Below are positions 28,152 through 37,224 of a stretch of 64,000 nucleotides of DNA, piece after piece. Each line of letters starts with the position of its first letter. The first letter of the stretch is position 1. The stretch comes from Nitrosomonas sp. (GTDB lineage: Bacteria; Pseudomonadota; Gammaproteobacteria; Burkholderiales; Nitrosomonadaceae). Under the pieces are notes generated by a model. The model saw only the letters and a list, made by a program, of their open reading frames with translations, was not told the origin of the DNA and did not search any database. The DNA lies in the NCBI GenBank assembly GCA_017879645.1, contig JAAEXZ010000002.1:1-64000 (forward strand). The letters run 5' to 3'. The translations under genes were made by a program, and so were the position numbers.

Positions 28152-29492
28152 TCAGAGCAGGGTATCAAGGACTTGTCGTGTTCCTGCAACCAGTAACTGC
28201 ATTTCGTCTTCGGTGATGACATAGGGCGGCATGAAATAGATGGTTTTGCCCAAAGGTCGCAGCAAAAGCTGTTGCTGCAATCCAGCCTGAAAGCATTTCG
28301 CGGCGAAGTCAACATCTTGGGTATCGACATCAAACGCCCAGATCATGCCGCAATGCCGGAAATGCCTGACTTTCGGATGTTCGGTCAAGGCTGCGACAAG
28401 GGAATTCATATGGGCGGCCTTGTGCTGGTTCGTTTCGAGAACCTGGTTGCGTTCGATAAGCTCCAGGGTTGCCAAAGCGGCACGGCAGGCGAGGGCGTTT
28501 CCGGTGTGCGAATGCGAATGCAGAAAGGCCCGAGCCGTTCTGTCGTCATAGAAAGCCTGGTAAATCGTATCGGTTGTCATGACCACCGAGAGCGGCAGGT
28601 AGCCACCGCTCAATCCCTTGGAAAGACACAGGAAATCCGGTGCGATGGCAGCCTGGTTGCAGGCAAACAGCGTGCCGGTACGACCAAATCCAACCGCTAT
28701 TTCGTCCGCAATCAGGTGTACCTGATAGCGTGTGCAGATTTCACGGGCGCGTTGCAGATAGACAGGGTGGTACATACCCATGCCCATTGCACCCTGAACC
28801 AGGGGTTCCAGAATCAGTGCAGCGGTTTCGGCATGGTGTTTTGCCAGATGATTTTCTAAAGTCATGGCGGCGCGCAGTGCATAATCCTGCGCCGATTCAC
28901 CCGCCTCGGCATAACGCCAGTCTGGTGTCTGCACATGCGTGCCGGGGCGCAGCAGCGGTTCGTAGGTTTGTCTGAAAAGGGGTACGTCGGTGACGGACAG
29001 GGCTCCCAGCGTTTCGCCGTGGTAATCGTTTTGCAAACTGACAAAACGATTCTTTTCGGGGTGACCTGCTAATAGCCAGTAGTGAAAGCTCATTTTCAAC
29101 GCAATCTCGATGGCCGACGCGCCATCGCTGGCATAGAAGCAATGTCCCAAAGTGCCGGGGGCTATCTGCTGCAGGCGCTCGGACAACATTACAACCGGCT
29201 CATGGGTGAATCCGGCCAACATGACGTGTTCGATTTTTTCCAGTTGATCGCGGATTGCTGCATTGATGTGAGGGTGAGCGTGTCCAAACAGATTGACCCA
29301 CCAGGAACTGATTGCATCGAGATAGCGCTGACCGTGCGTGTCATAAAGCCATACGCCCTTGCCACTGGCTATTGGCACCAGAGGAATCTGCTCATGTTGT
29401 TTCATCTGGGTGCAGGGATGCCAAACGGCAGTAAGGCTTCGCTGTTGCAATTCTGGCGCGGATGTAGCGGAGGGGTAACGGGTATCTGACAT
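28152..29492 (-). CDS. bioA: Adenosylmethionine--8-amino-7-oxononanoate aminotransferase
   Basis: The PLP enzyme of about 446 residues converts KAPA to DAPA in biotin synthesis. It shows WHPCTQMKQHE near the N-terminus, SSWWVNLFGHAHP, the substrate/cofactor region ISSWW and the PLP Lys in CLSKGLSGGYLPLSV. The frame stays open to 29606, but residues before MSDTRYPSA do not fit the family, so ATG 29492 is chosen. No other bio gene lies in the window. It diverges from the DUF3422 gene. Confidence 0.95.
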   Translation of the reverse strand: MSDTRYPSATSAPELQQRSLTAVWHPCTQMKQHEQIPLVPIASGKGVWLYDTHGQRYLDAISSWWVNLFGHAHPHINAAIRDQLEKIEHVMLAGFTHEPVVMLSERLQQIAPGTLGHCFYASDGASAIEIALKMSFHYWLLAGHPEKNRFVSLQNDYHGETLGALSVTDVPLFRQTYEPLLRPGTHVQTPDWRYAEAGESAQDYALRAAMTLENHLAKHHAETAALILEPLVQGAMGMGMYHPVYLQRAREICTRYQVHLIADEIAVGFGRTGTLFACNQAAIAPDFLCLSKGLSGGYLPLSVVMTTDTIYQAFYDDRTARAFLHSHSHTGNALACRAALATLELIERNQVLETNQHKAAHMNSLVAALTEHPKVRHFRHCGMIWAFDVDTQDVDFAAKCFQAGLQQQLLLRPLGKTIYFMPPYVITEDEMQLLVAGTRQVLDTLL

Positions 29493-29574
29493 GTTCTGGT
29501 TTAAATGGATTAGCGGAAATTCCAAGGCTATGTGACATGTATTGTAGACCATGAGGGGGCATTTTTCAGAGGTT

Positions 29575-29603
29575 TTGACCCGCAATGTGTTCCTTGGTAC
29601 ATT
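29575..29603 (+). promoter_or_regulatory. Sigma-70-like promoter for the DUF3422 gene
   Basis: TTGACC (29575-29580) and TACATT (29598-29603) are separated by 17 bases and match the consensus hexamers at 5 of 6 and 4 of 6 positions. Transcription would begin near 29610, about 28 bases before ATG 29638. This supports the shorter start for the gene. Confidence 0.45.
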
Positions 29604-29637
29604 CAAAATTTCAACCGGAAATACGGGCTATATTGAT

Positions 29638-30972
29638 ATGCATACCATGATTGATACCGATCTGACCGACTGGTTGCCGGACAACGATCCACAACGCGTT
29701 ATGTTGCATAACGAGGTGCACGCCCGCCCCAGTCAGCGTATCCGGTTACCTGCATTGATCATCTATGTCGTGGTCATCAATGAAGGAATTACACGTGAAC
29801 AGGAATGCGTACATTTGCAGCGTCTTCCGGGGCAAAACATGCTGATGCCCGAGCAATTGCAGAATAATTTCCTGCGCCTGAGGTTGCAGGGTTATACCTT
29901 GCGCTGGGAGCGGCATACCGAATTCACGCGCTATTCGCTGGTGCAGCATCTGCCCGAGGCTGCCCAACTGGGTGCGACCGATCCGGAGCTGCTTGCGTAC
30001 CTGACTTTACCGCCTGGTTGGCTAGCTGACATACCGGGGCGGACATTTGCTGCAATCAAGGTGGCGATGATGCAGGGTGATCTCAGTCAGGCTGATGCAT
30101 TGCTTGTGCAGGCACGCAAGTGGTTTGGCGGCAATCCGGTGGTGGCTTCGTTAATCGGCAGGGAAAGCCATTCGCTGGCGGTGACGGATTTCATGCTGCG
30201 TCCGAGCGGGTTCGAACGCATGCTGGTCATGATGTCTGCCAATGCTTCCGAAACACGGGCCGGACGTGTATCGCAACGTTTGCTGGAAATCGAAACGTAT
30301 CGGCTGATGGCGTTACGCGGCTTGCCATTGACCAAGCGCCTGATTCCCGAGTTGACCCGCGCTGAGCGGCAATTGGCCGAAATCACTGCTCATCTTGAAA
30401 ACAAGGCGGCTTCCGATCAGGAGTTGCTGGATACCCTCACTGCACTGGCGGCGCGTATCGAGCGTGCCACGGTTGAGCATGGTTTCCGCTTTTCCGCGAC
30501 GCAGGCCTATAACAGATTGGTGATGCAGCGAATCAACGAATTGCATGAAAAAGCCATTCCTGGAACGCAAAACATCGGCGAATTCATGCAGCGGCGACTG
30601 TCTCCTGCAATTGCCACGGTGGAAGCAACCGCGCAGCGCATGGGTTATCTGTCGGCGCGTGTTTCCCGCGCCAGTGCTTTGTTGCGCACCCGGGTCGACA
30701 TTCTGGCGGAAACGCAGAATCAGCAGTTGCTGGAAAAATTGACGCGTGGTCAGGAGCTGCAGTTACGCTTGCAAAGCACTGTAGAGGGCTTGTCCATAGC
30801 AGCAATATCATACTATGTCATCAGCCTGTTATTGTATGGCGCAAAAGCGGCAAAGGCCGCCGGATTGCCGATTCATCCGGAACTGGTGACCGGCGCAATG
30901 ATTCCCGTGGTGCTGTGGGTGGTATGGCGAACGGTACGACGTATTCATGACAAATTTTTCAAGTCGCACTGA
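29638..30972 (+). CDS. DUF3422 family membrane protein
   Basis: The protein of about 444 residues begins near DNDPQRVMLHNEVHARPSQ, the DUF3422 signature. A long helical region with coiled-coil character follows. Two membrane helices close to the C-terminus (AISYYVISLLLYGAKAA and VTGAMIPVVLWVVW) suggest an inner-membrane anchor. The function of the family is unknown. The frame is open from 29551, but ATG 29638 fits the promoter and the family start better. Confidence 0.88.
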   Translation: MHTMIDTDLTDWLPDNDPQRVMLHNEVHARPSQRIRLPALIIYVVVINEGITREQECVHLQRLPGQNMLMPEQLQNNFLRLRLQGYTLRWERHTEFTRYSLVQHLPEAAQLGATDPELLAYLTLPPGWLADIPGRTFAAIKVAMMQGDLSQADALLVQARKWFGGNPVVASLIGRESHSLAVTDFMLRPSGFERMLVMMSANASETRAGRVSQRLLEIETYRLMALRGLPLTKRLIPELTRAERQLAEITAHLENKAASDQELLDTLTALAARIERATVEHGFRFSATQAYNRLVMQRINELHEKAIPGTQNIGEFMQRRLSPAIATVEATAQRMGYLSARVSRASALLRTRVDILAETQNQQLLEKLTRGQELQLRLQSTVEGLSIAAISYYVISLLLYGAKAAKAAGLPIHPELVTGAMIPVVLWVVWRTVRRIHDKFFKSH

Positions 30973-31044
30973 ATGTTGATGCAAACGATGTGCGATCGAT
31001 CTCTCACTTGAGTCATTTTGCATTGCATGTACCAATCTTGATCT

Positions 31045-31255
31045 TAGGCGGTTTTTTAGCGTTCTAGCCACTCCAGACTTCGGGTACTGCAGGCTGTGTA
31101 CATATAACCTTTCACGCGTTTCGGTAACAGCAATGGTTTCCGGATAAGCCCGAGTGGGATCTTGTAGATCGTCGAGCACTTTCCCATCCTCGTTAAAAGC
31201 CATCACAGCCCATAGATCCTGGATATCGGCATAAACAGAGACACGCTGTTACGAC
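31045..31255 (-). pseudogene. Remnant of an SMP-30/strictosidine-synthase-like beta-propeller gene
   Basis: On the minus strand a frame reads DLWAVMAFNEDGKVLDDLQ, then DPTRAYPETIAVTETRERLYVHSL. This resembles the C-terminal blade of strictosidine-synthase/SMP-30-like proteins (AFNEDGKV..LQDPTGAYPE..TVTE..LYLGSL). A shift of one frame near 31065 continues YPEVWSG and stops. Just upstream (about 31260-31305) a MKKITRIF-like start leads to a hydrophobic stretch in another frame. The middle of a normal-sized gene is missing. So this is probably a deleted and frameshifted relic. Confidence 0.5.
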
Positions 31256-31259
31256 TAGA

Positions 31260-31686
31260 GTGGCAGCGACTAAATATCCGGGTGATTTTTTTCATCTTGT
31301 ACGTTTCTTGGGGCTATGTCACGGTAGTTTGTTGTTGCCACAGGTCTTTGTTTTTTTGATCTATGTTCCTCATGGCGTCATTCGTCTACCTTCCTAATGA
31401 ATTATTCTTTGTAGGGTTACTCGGGTTGTTCAAATTTTTCGAACAAGTATCCTGATAGGGAATAATACTGATCGGTCAAACAAGGATGTGGATTGCATGT
31501 GTTTTTTATCACTGCTTTTGCAATTCAGGTTCAACTATATTCAATTTTTCATGGATTTTTTCAACCCTGATCAATCGTCAGAAAGGAGGGTGATTCATAC
31601 ACTTATATCTAATTTATTGATCTTGGCTAGAATCAGTATTCATTCAAATTTGTTTAATCATAATTCTAATTAAAAGGGGTAATAAC
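31260..31686. other. AT-rich intergenic stretch without a clear gene
   Basis: Apart from the possible start of the beta-propeller relic at its left end, I see no gene here. A 61-residue frame at 31488-31673 has no ribosome site and an unlikely composition. The right end holds the AAAAGGGG ribosome site of the next gene. Confidence 0.5.
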
Positions 31687-32199
31687 ATGAAAAAGATATT
31701 GATACGGAATTTTTCAACTATTGCAGTGGTAGGCGCAATAGCTTTATCTTCATCGCTGACCGTACAGGCTGCATCTTTGTTTGCAGATTCGAATCGCAGC
31801 ACCTGTACCACACCGAATTGTCAAGCTGCAACGATAGACAAGGCTGTGATCATTTCTGAGCAAGCGCAGTCCGGTGTGGCGGCAACGACACCTTGGTCAG
31901 GTCAGTTTTTCAGCACTGGGGGCGAGTGTGTGCGTATAGAAGTGCTGGAAACAGATCCTCCCAATCGTGATTTGATCATGCATTTTGCCGGACCAGATCT
32001 TACCGCGTGGAAGGATGATGACAGTGGAGCTGATTTACTGCCTCGTATCGAAGCAGAAACCACTGCGCCTGGTCGCTATACCCTAGTGGTCGGGTTGTTT
32101 GCACCGACTCTGACCAACACCAATACCCGATTCAAACTGAGTTATGGTCGTTATCCGTTGGGTAATCCCAATTGTAATGTGCTTACTCTTCCTAACTAG
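31687..32199 (+). CDS. Secreted protein of unknown function (170 aa)
   Basis: A clear signal peptide (MKKILIRNFSTIAVVGAIA through VQA-AS) is followed by a beta-rich domain. Its layout recalls pre-peptidase C-terminal (PPC-like) domains: GGECVRIEVLETDPPNRDL, DDDSGADLLPRIE and PGRYTLVVGLFAP. Four Cys (two near CTTPNC, one at GGEC and one near the end, NPNC) suggest disulfides outside the cytoplasm. AAAAGGGG precedes ATG by about 8 bases. I do not assign a function; the PPC-like fold is an inference from pattern. Confidence 0.7.
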   Translation: MKKILIRNFSTIAVVGAIALSSSLTVQAASLFADSNRSTCTTPNCQAATIDKAVIISEQAQSGVAATTPWSGQFFSTGGECVRIEVLETDPPNRDLIMHFAGPDLTAWKDDDSGADLLPRIEAETTAPGRYTLVVGLFAPTLTNTNTRFKLSYGRYPLGNPNCNVLTLPN

Positions 32200-32222
32200 G
32201 ATTTGAGAGTTTTTTCGGTGAA

Positions 32223-32495
32223 GTGCCTGTCGGATACTTTGCCGAAATTAACGAAGGATACGTATTGTGTAATAGTGGCTCTTCCACCCGTTATAGTACG
32301 GCGACAATTGGTGATGTTGGATTCAATGCCGCTTCCTGTAGTTGTACAGGCCCCACATATACTGCCGAAGCAAAGATTCCATTTTTCGGGGACCTGACAT
32401 GTAATCCTGTTGATCAGTCGACAGGCGGACCGGTATTCGGGGATTATGACAGTACGGTATGGGAACGCTTGGACCTTCCGCATCAAAAACTGTGA
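32223..32495 (+). pseudogene. Possible remnant of a Cys-containing secreted protein
   Basis: This frame looks protein-like (PVGYFAEINEGYVLCNSGSS, DVGFNAASCSCTGPTYTAEA, FGDLTCNPVDQSTGGPVFGD) but lacks a signal peptide. Its GTG start has no ribosome site, and a stop (TGA) lies just upstream in frame. It could be the 3' part of a gene decayed after the upstream secreted gene. Chance coding look is possible because the opposite strand is also open. The remaining bases of 32200-32670 hold only a short hairpin. Confidence 0.35.
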
Positions 32496-32620
32496 CTGTT
32501 CAATATGTTCGTGACTAAGCACAAGATTGTTCGATGATGCAAGTAGGAATGGACGCAACTTGCTGCGATTTTTCTTGAATGCACACCGACAGGAATGCTC
32601 TTCATCTTGCTGGTGTGTGA

Positions 32621-32638
32621 ATACCGGCTCCTCGGTAT
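32621..32638. repeat. Short hairpin upstream of the LamG gene
   Basis: ATACCG (32621-32626) and CGGTAT (32633-32638) form a perfect 6-bp stem with a 6-base loop, about 33 bases before the LamG start. It may lie in the mRNA leader or end transcription coming from upstream. There is no T tract. Confidence 0.35.
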
Positions 32639-32670
32639 GCGAGGACTGGTTGTGAAAAGAGGCAACCAAT

Positions 32671-33381
32671 ATGTTTAAGAAATTTTATTTGCTGATTTAC
32701 TTCGTTTTGCTGATCCCAAGTACTGTCATTGCCGGTGAGCTGGTGCTGGAGTACAAATTCACTGCCGATACCGGCGATCTGGTGCATGATACCAGTGGTA
32801 ATGGACTGGCCGGAGTCATTCAGGGATCCGGCGCAAATCATTTCGGAGCCGGTTTTTCCGGGCGAGGACTGAGACTGAATGGCGTCGATAATTATGTTCT
32901 CGTAGAAGACAATCCCATTTTCGATATGGGCCACTATACCCTGATGGCGTGGATCAAATTTAAACCCAGTCAATGGGATAGAGAGGAAGTCATGGAGAAG
33001 GCCGGCGCATTCTGGATGAATGTCAGGCAGGATACCCACAAAGTCAGGGCTGGTGGATTCTTCAGTGGGTGTACCGACAAGACCCTGTCTCACTTGTTTG
33101 ATAGTGACACCAGTATTGCTGTCGATACCTGGACACATGTGGCCAGCACTTACGACGGCAAGATCTTGAGGATCTACATTAACGGTGTGCTGGCCGGAAA
33201 GTCTGCTGTTCCGGTACCGGGTCCGGTATGCGCCAATATCGAGCCACTGGCAATTGGTTCAAAGCACCGGATCATTCCACCTGAAATGTTCGCTGCGTAC
33301 TTCTTTGGCAATATGGATAGCGTCAGAATTTTCAATGTTGCGCTGCCGGCATGGCGAATCAAGCAACAGATGAACAAGTAA
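32671..33381 (+). CDS. Secreted LamG/concanavalin A-like lectin domain protein
   Basis: A signal peptide (MFKKFYLLIYFVLLIP, cut near VIA-GEL) is followed by one LamG-type jelly-roll domain over almost the whole 236-residue protein. Typical strands are LVLEYKFTADTGDLVHDTSG, GRGLRLNGVDNYVLVEDN, YTLMAWIKF, TWTHVASTYDGKILRIYING and MDSVRIFNVALPAW. This fold binds sugars or proteins. There is no anchor or catalytic domain, so it is probably released or periplasmic. AGAGG precedes ATG by about 10 bases. Confidence 0.85.
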   Translation: MFKKFYLLIYFVLLIPSTVIAGELVLEYKFTADTGDLVHDTSGNGLAGVIQGSGANHFGAGFSGRGLRLNGVDNYVLVEDNPIFDMGHYTLMAWIKFKPSQWDREEVMEKAGAFWMNVRQDTHKVRAGGFFSGCTDKTLSHLFDSDTSIAVDTWTHVASTYDGKILRIYINGVLAGKSAVPVPGPVCANIEPLAIGSKHRIIPPEMFAAYFFGNMDSVRIFNVALPAWRIKQQMNK

Positions 33382-33390
33382 TGCCGTTTC

Positions 33391-33427
33391 AAAGCTCAAA
33401 CCGGTATACATGGTCGGTTTGAGCTTT
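33391..33427. terminator. Strong 13-bp hairpin between convergent genes
   Basis: AAAGCTCAAACCG (33391-33403) pairs perfectly with CGGTTTGAGCTTT (33415-33427) around an 11-base loop, followed by CTTTAAT. It lies 10 bases after the LamG stop and 3 bases before the end of the convergent amidase gene. It fits an intrinsic terminator, mainly for the plus strand. Confidence 0.8.
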
Positions 33428-33429
33428 CT

Positions 33430-35811
33430 TTAATGTTCGGATGTAAGTAACAGCGTTTTTTCGGTGATTCCAGGTAGAAAGGGTGTGGGTTTTCCGCTGA
33501 CCCAGTGATCATGGCCGCTGCCATAATAGGGAGAAAGCGGATGACCGCTTTGCCCCCCCGGCATGTCGAAATAGCCTGATTCTTCCTGGCCGGGTGCAAC
33601 CACCGAGCGTTGCGAGGCGCCGAAGTCGGGTGATTGGATGCGCGGCAAATTCTGGTCGCCGGGCAAAGGATCGTGCGGCATATCCAACCAGCGTGCAATC
33701 CATGCAGGCAGTTTGCTGCTCAGCGGGTGCCTGATGCGTGCCGCGTTATCCTGTCCCCAGTTGACTGCGGTGATGCCGCCATTGCGTTGCAGTAGTTGTG
33801 CGGTCTGCCGGGCGCAGTGTAGCAGTAGTGCCTCCCAGTTAGTATAGGGGGCGGGAAGCAGATGGATTGGACTATGTTCCAGAAGTTGCCATGTAATCAA
33901 TTCAGCCTGACTGAATCTGGGCAGGCTGAATTCCGGATCGAATTGCCGAATGGGTGCAGCGAATCCATCCAGTACTGATTTCATGACTTCATAGCGAAAA
34001 GTGCGAACGGCGCGATAGGCTACTGAATCGACTGAAGCCTGACCTTGCCAGTCGCGCAGTGCCTGTTGCAGTTCCACGGCCCAGTTCGGTTGATCGTTGA
34101 GCGATTCCAGTCGGTTTTTCAGCAACTCATACCATCGTGTCATCAACAGGGCGCGGTGATCCAACTGGATGGCCTGCATGTCTTCCGCGGTGAAATGATC
34201 ACGTGTAAACAGGTTGTCCCGGATTTGCGTGGCGCGGGCGCCGAGGTCATATCCGCTATCGCCCACCAGTGCGAGCAAATCTCCGGACACCATGCGTGAA
34301 TTAGCCGACCATAACCGCCCTGTAGCGGGATTGTGAAGCGAGGGGTAGTGCTCCGGCTGTAACCAGCCTTTCCAGCCGGTATCCGGTTTGCTCCAGTCAG
34401 CCGGACGTTGTGGATCGAATGTGCCGGAGCGAGCTGGAATACGTCCGGCTAGCGTCCAGCCGATGTTACCCTGACGATCGCCGACGATGAAATTTTGTAC
34501 GGGTATACCGGCTCGTTGAGCGACCCGTGCTGCCTGTTCCGCAGTTCGTGCCTGTTCCAGATCGATCAGATCGAGATTGACTGCTTCTGCATGGAGTGCT
34601 GTCCATGACAGGGCGAGTGGAGTGCCATCATGGTCCGAGGCTAGGATCGGACCCCAGATGGTTTCCGATACCGTGAGTGTTTCTGCAGGTGCATTGCGAA
34701 TATGTATGGTTTCCTGCACGGTTTCGATCGGTTTCCAGCCCGATGCGGTCTGGTAACTGGCGTTGTCGTTGCTATCTGTCGTGATGCGTACCCAGTCGGC
34801 AAAATCACCATAGCTGTGGGTGAAACTCCAGGCGATGTGGCGATTGGAACCAACAACGATGGCCGGTACCCCGGGCAGGCTGATACCGGAAATATCATAC
34901 TTGGCCGATGGGGTGTCGCCTGGGTAGACCAAGCGTGTCCGGAACCATAAATTAGGTGCACGCAGTGTCAGATGCATATCGTTGGCAACCAGTGCCGCGC
35001 CATCGGCCAGAGCGCCGGCCACGGCAAAGCTGTTGCTGCCCGGGGTTTCTTCATCCACAGGCCCGGGATGCTGGAAGAGATGTCTGCTCAATGATCGCAG
35101 GTCGATATCGATTTCCGGAGGAATCTCAGGAACGCTGAAAGGGCCTTCCAGTAACGGCGCATCCCATTGTCCGGCTTGTCGCATCAAAAAATGGTAAACC
35201 GATTCCGGTAGTCCTGCATGCAGTGTCGAGAGTTTCAGTTCCCGGTTGAAATCAGCTTCATTGAGGGTGAAAAACATGGCAAAAATCACCAGGATGCTGT
35301 CTTCGCGCTGCCATTCTGCCGGTGACGCTTGCGTCAGCAAATAGGGAAACGGGCGTACATTCAGTGCCTGTATCCCCTGATTGACTCCCTGTCGGTAAGC
35401 CTCGATGTATTGCTGCTGTATCTCCGTGAGTTGCTGGATCACTTGCGTGGCTCGTGCGCGCATGCGAAATCGGCGTTTTTTGCGATCCTGTTCCAGAAAG
35501 CTCTCACCGAATAGTTCGGCCAGCTCTCCTGCTGCCTGGCGACGCATCAGGTCCATTTCAAAAAAGCGTTCCTGGGCGTGAACGTACCCCATCGCCATGG
35601 CCACATCGGTCCGGTTTTCACCGTGGAGAGTAGCGCTGCCCAGACTATCCCGATCGACACGTACCGGAGCCGACAAACCGGAGAGTGCGATGTTTCCCTC
35701 ATACTGCGGCAGGCTGCCGCACAGAAGGCCAACGAGTCCAATTGTCAATAAACAGGACAAAAAGAGTCCTGTTATCAATAAGTAACGCAGGATCGGAAAG
35801 ATATGATGCAT
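33430..35811 (-). CDS. Penicillin amidase (acylase) family N-terminal nucleophile hydrolase
   Basis: The 793-residue precursor has an N-terminal membrane/signal helix (about 10-32), an alpha chain, a spacer and a beta chain. The beta chain would begin at Ser261 in PGSNSFAVAG, the autocatalytic nucleophile of this family. Other family features are YVHAQERFFEMDLMRRQAAGE, VANDMHLTLRAPNLWF and later WAVELQQALRDWQGQ. Such enzymes cleave amide bonds of acylated compounds; many family members quench acyl-homoserine lactones. The substrate here cannot be told from sequence. Confidence 0.92.
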   Translation of the reverse strand: MHHIFPILRYLLITGLFLSCLLTIGLVGLLCGSLPQYEGNIALSGLSAPVRVDRDSLGSATLHGENRTDVAMAMGYVHAQERFFEMDLMRRQAAGELAELFGESFLEQDRKKRRFRMRARATQVIQQLTEIQQQYIEAYRQGVNQGIQALNVRPFPYLLTQASPAEWQREDSILVIFAMFFTLNEADFNRELKLSTLHAGLPESVYHFLMRQAGQWDAPLLEGPFSVPEIPPEIDIDLRSLSRHLFQHPGPVDEETPGSNSFAVAGALADGAALVANDMHLTLRAPNLWFRTRLVYPGDTPSAKYDISGISLPGVPAIVVGSNRHIAWSFTHSYGDFADWVRITTDSNDNASYQTASGWKPIETVQETIHIRNAPAETLTVSETIWGPILASDHDGTPLALSWTALHAEAVNLDLIDLEQARTAEQAARVAQRAGIPVQNFIVGDRQGNIGWTLAGRIPARSGTFDPQRPADWSKPDTGWKGWLQPEHYPSLHNPATGRLWSANSRMVSGDLLALVGDSGYDLGARATQIRDNLFTRDHFTAEDMQAIQLDHRALLMTRWYELLKNRLESLNDQPNWAVELQQALRDWQGQASVDSVAYRAVRTFRYEVMKSVLDGFAAPIRQFDPEFSLPRFSQAELITWQLLEHSPIHLLPAPYTNWEALLLHCARQTAQLLQRNGGITAVNWGQDNAARIRHPLSSKLPAWIARWLDMPHDPLPGDQNLPRIQSPDFGASQRSVVAPGQEESGYFDMPGGQSGHPLSPYYGSGHDHWVSGKPTPFLPGITEKTLLLTSEH

Positions 35812-36027
35812 AAATTGATTTGATTAGGGTTGGATGACAGGGTCGGTAAACCGGCAACAAACCAGCCCGTTCATTTTGTACCGGAAGATTTTATAACGTA
35901 TTGATAAGAGAGTAGGAAGATAAATGGCTTTGCATAGCGTAAATAAGGGCATGATTCCTTCTTTGTTCACAATATTATATCGGGACATTTGCCTAGATAA
36001 TGCCAAGGTAAGAATTTGGAGCATGAC

Positions 36028-37170
36028 ATGGCAGAAGACAGCGATTTAGAACGAACGGAAGAGGCGACGCCCAGGCGCTTGGAGAAAGCGCGGGAAGAGG
36101 GCCAGGTTCCTCGTTCCCAGGAATTGACGACGTTTGCCCTGCTAATGACGGCAGCCACGGGAATCCTGTTTCTGGGTGCCGGATTGATGGAGAGCCTGTT
36201 GCAGATCATGAAAGCGGGTATACAAATGGAACGCGATCTGGCATTCCAGCCCGATCTGATGGTCAATCGTTTTTACGAATTGGCGGTGGAGGGGCTGATT
36301 GCCATTGCGCCATTATTGCTGTTGCTGATCATCGTGGCATTGTTCGCACCCATGTTGATGAGCGGTGGACTGATAAGTACCAAGCTCCTGATGCCTGATT
36401 TCAATCGCATCAATCCGATGAAAGGATTGGGCAGGATTTTTTCCGTTCGCAGTCTGGTTGAGCTGGTCAAAGCCATAGCCAAGGCGGTCATCATAGGTGG
36501 TGTGGCTGCGATGGTGATCTGGCAGCACAAGGAAGATGTCATGGCACTGCTGACGGTTCCTGTCGATATGGCCATCAGTCGTGCCGGAGATTTCCTGTCA
36601 ATGAGTTTTTTGTTGACAGTCGGTGCCATGGTGCTGATTGTCGGCATCGATGTGCCCTTTCAGATTTGGGAACATGCCAAGCAGATGCGCATGTCCAAAG
36701 AAGAAATCCGCAAGGAATACAAGGAAAGTGAAGGCGATCCCATGGTCAAGGGGCGTATTCGCAGTTTGCAGAGAGAAGCCGCCCGGCGTCGCATGATGGC
36801 GGAAATTCCCAATGCCGATGTCATCGTTACCAACCCGACACATTTTGCCGTCGCACTCAAATATAAAAGTAATTCGATGCGTGCCCCCAAAGTGGTGGCC
36901 AAAGGCGTCCATCTGCTTGCAGCCAGAATTCGCGAACTAGGTGAAGAACATCGTATTCCGATTCTCGAAGCACCACCACTGGCGCGTGCCCTGTATTACC
37001 ACGCCGAGCTAGAGAGTGAAATTCCGGAAAAACTCTACACCGCAGTAGCCGAAGTTCTGGCCTATATTTTCCAGCTCAAGCGTTATCAGGAATTCGGTGG
37101 GGATTATCCGCAGGCACCGGTTGATCTGTCTGTGCCTGAAGGGATGGATCAGCCTGGACATGCAGTGTAA
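36028..37170 (+). CDS. flhB: Flagellar export apparatus protein FlhB
   Basis: FlhB is an export-gate protein that switches substrate from rod/hook to filament proteins. The 380-residue protein starts MAEDSDLERTEEATPRRLEKAREEGQ, has four membrane helices, and carries the self-cleaving NPTH at residues 269-272. GGAG lies 6 bases before ATG 36028; a TTG at 36016 is also in frame. It opens a same-strand run to motD (flhB-flhA-flhF-flhG-fliA-motC-motD). Confidence 0.97.
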   Translation: MAEDSDLERTEEATPRRLEKAREEGQVPRSQELTTFALLMTAATGILFLGAGLMESLLQIMKAGIQMERDLAFQPDLMVNRFYELAVEGLIAIAPLLLLLIIVALFAPMLMSGGLISTKLLMPDFNRINPMKGLGRIFSVRSLVELVKAIAKAVIIGGVAAMVIWQHKEDVMALLTVPVDMAISRAGDFLSMSFLLTVGAMVLIVGIDVPFQIWEHAKQMRMSKEEIRKEYKESEGDPMVKGRIRSLQREAARRRMMAEIPNADVIVTNPTHFAVALKYKSNSMRAPKVVAKGVHLLAARIRELGEEHRIPILEAPPLARALYYHAELESEIPEKLYTAVAEVLAYIFQLKRYQEFGGDYPQAPVDLSVPEGMDQPGHAV

Positions 37171-37224
37171 GCCGTATTGGGCAGTGAGCGATGCAATTAA
37201 AAACTACGGGTGATACGAAGTGCT

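Noticed and set aside
31488..31673. A 61-residue frame before the secreted protein gene
   Set aside because: It is AT-rich, has no ribosome site or domain, and is probably leader DNA.
32196..32669. A 157-codon minus-strand frame in the 32.2-32.7 kb gap
   Set aside because: No domain, no ribosome site; it overlaps the more protein-like plus-strand frame.
35913..35929. A GG-N10-GC spacing upstream of flhB that could be a sigma-54 site
   Set aside because: Only the GG and GC fit; the flanking bases (AGGAAG) are far from TGGCACG, so it is no better than chance.
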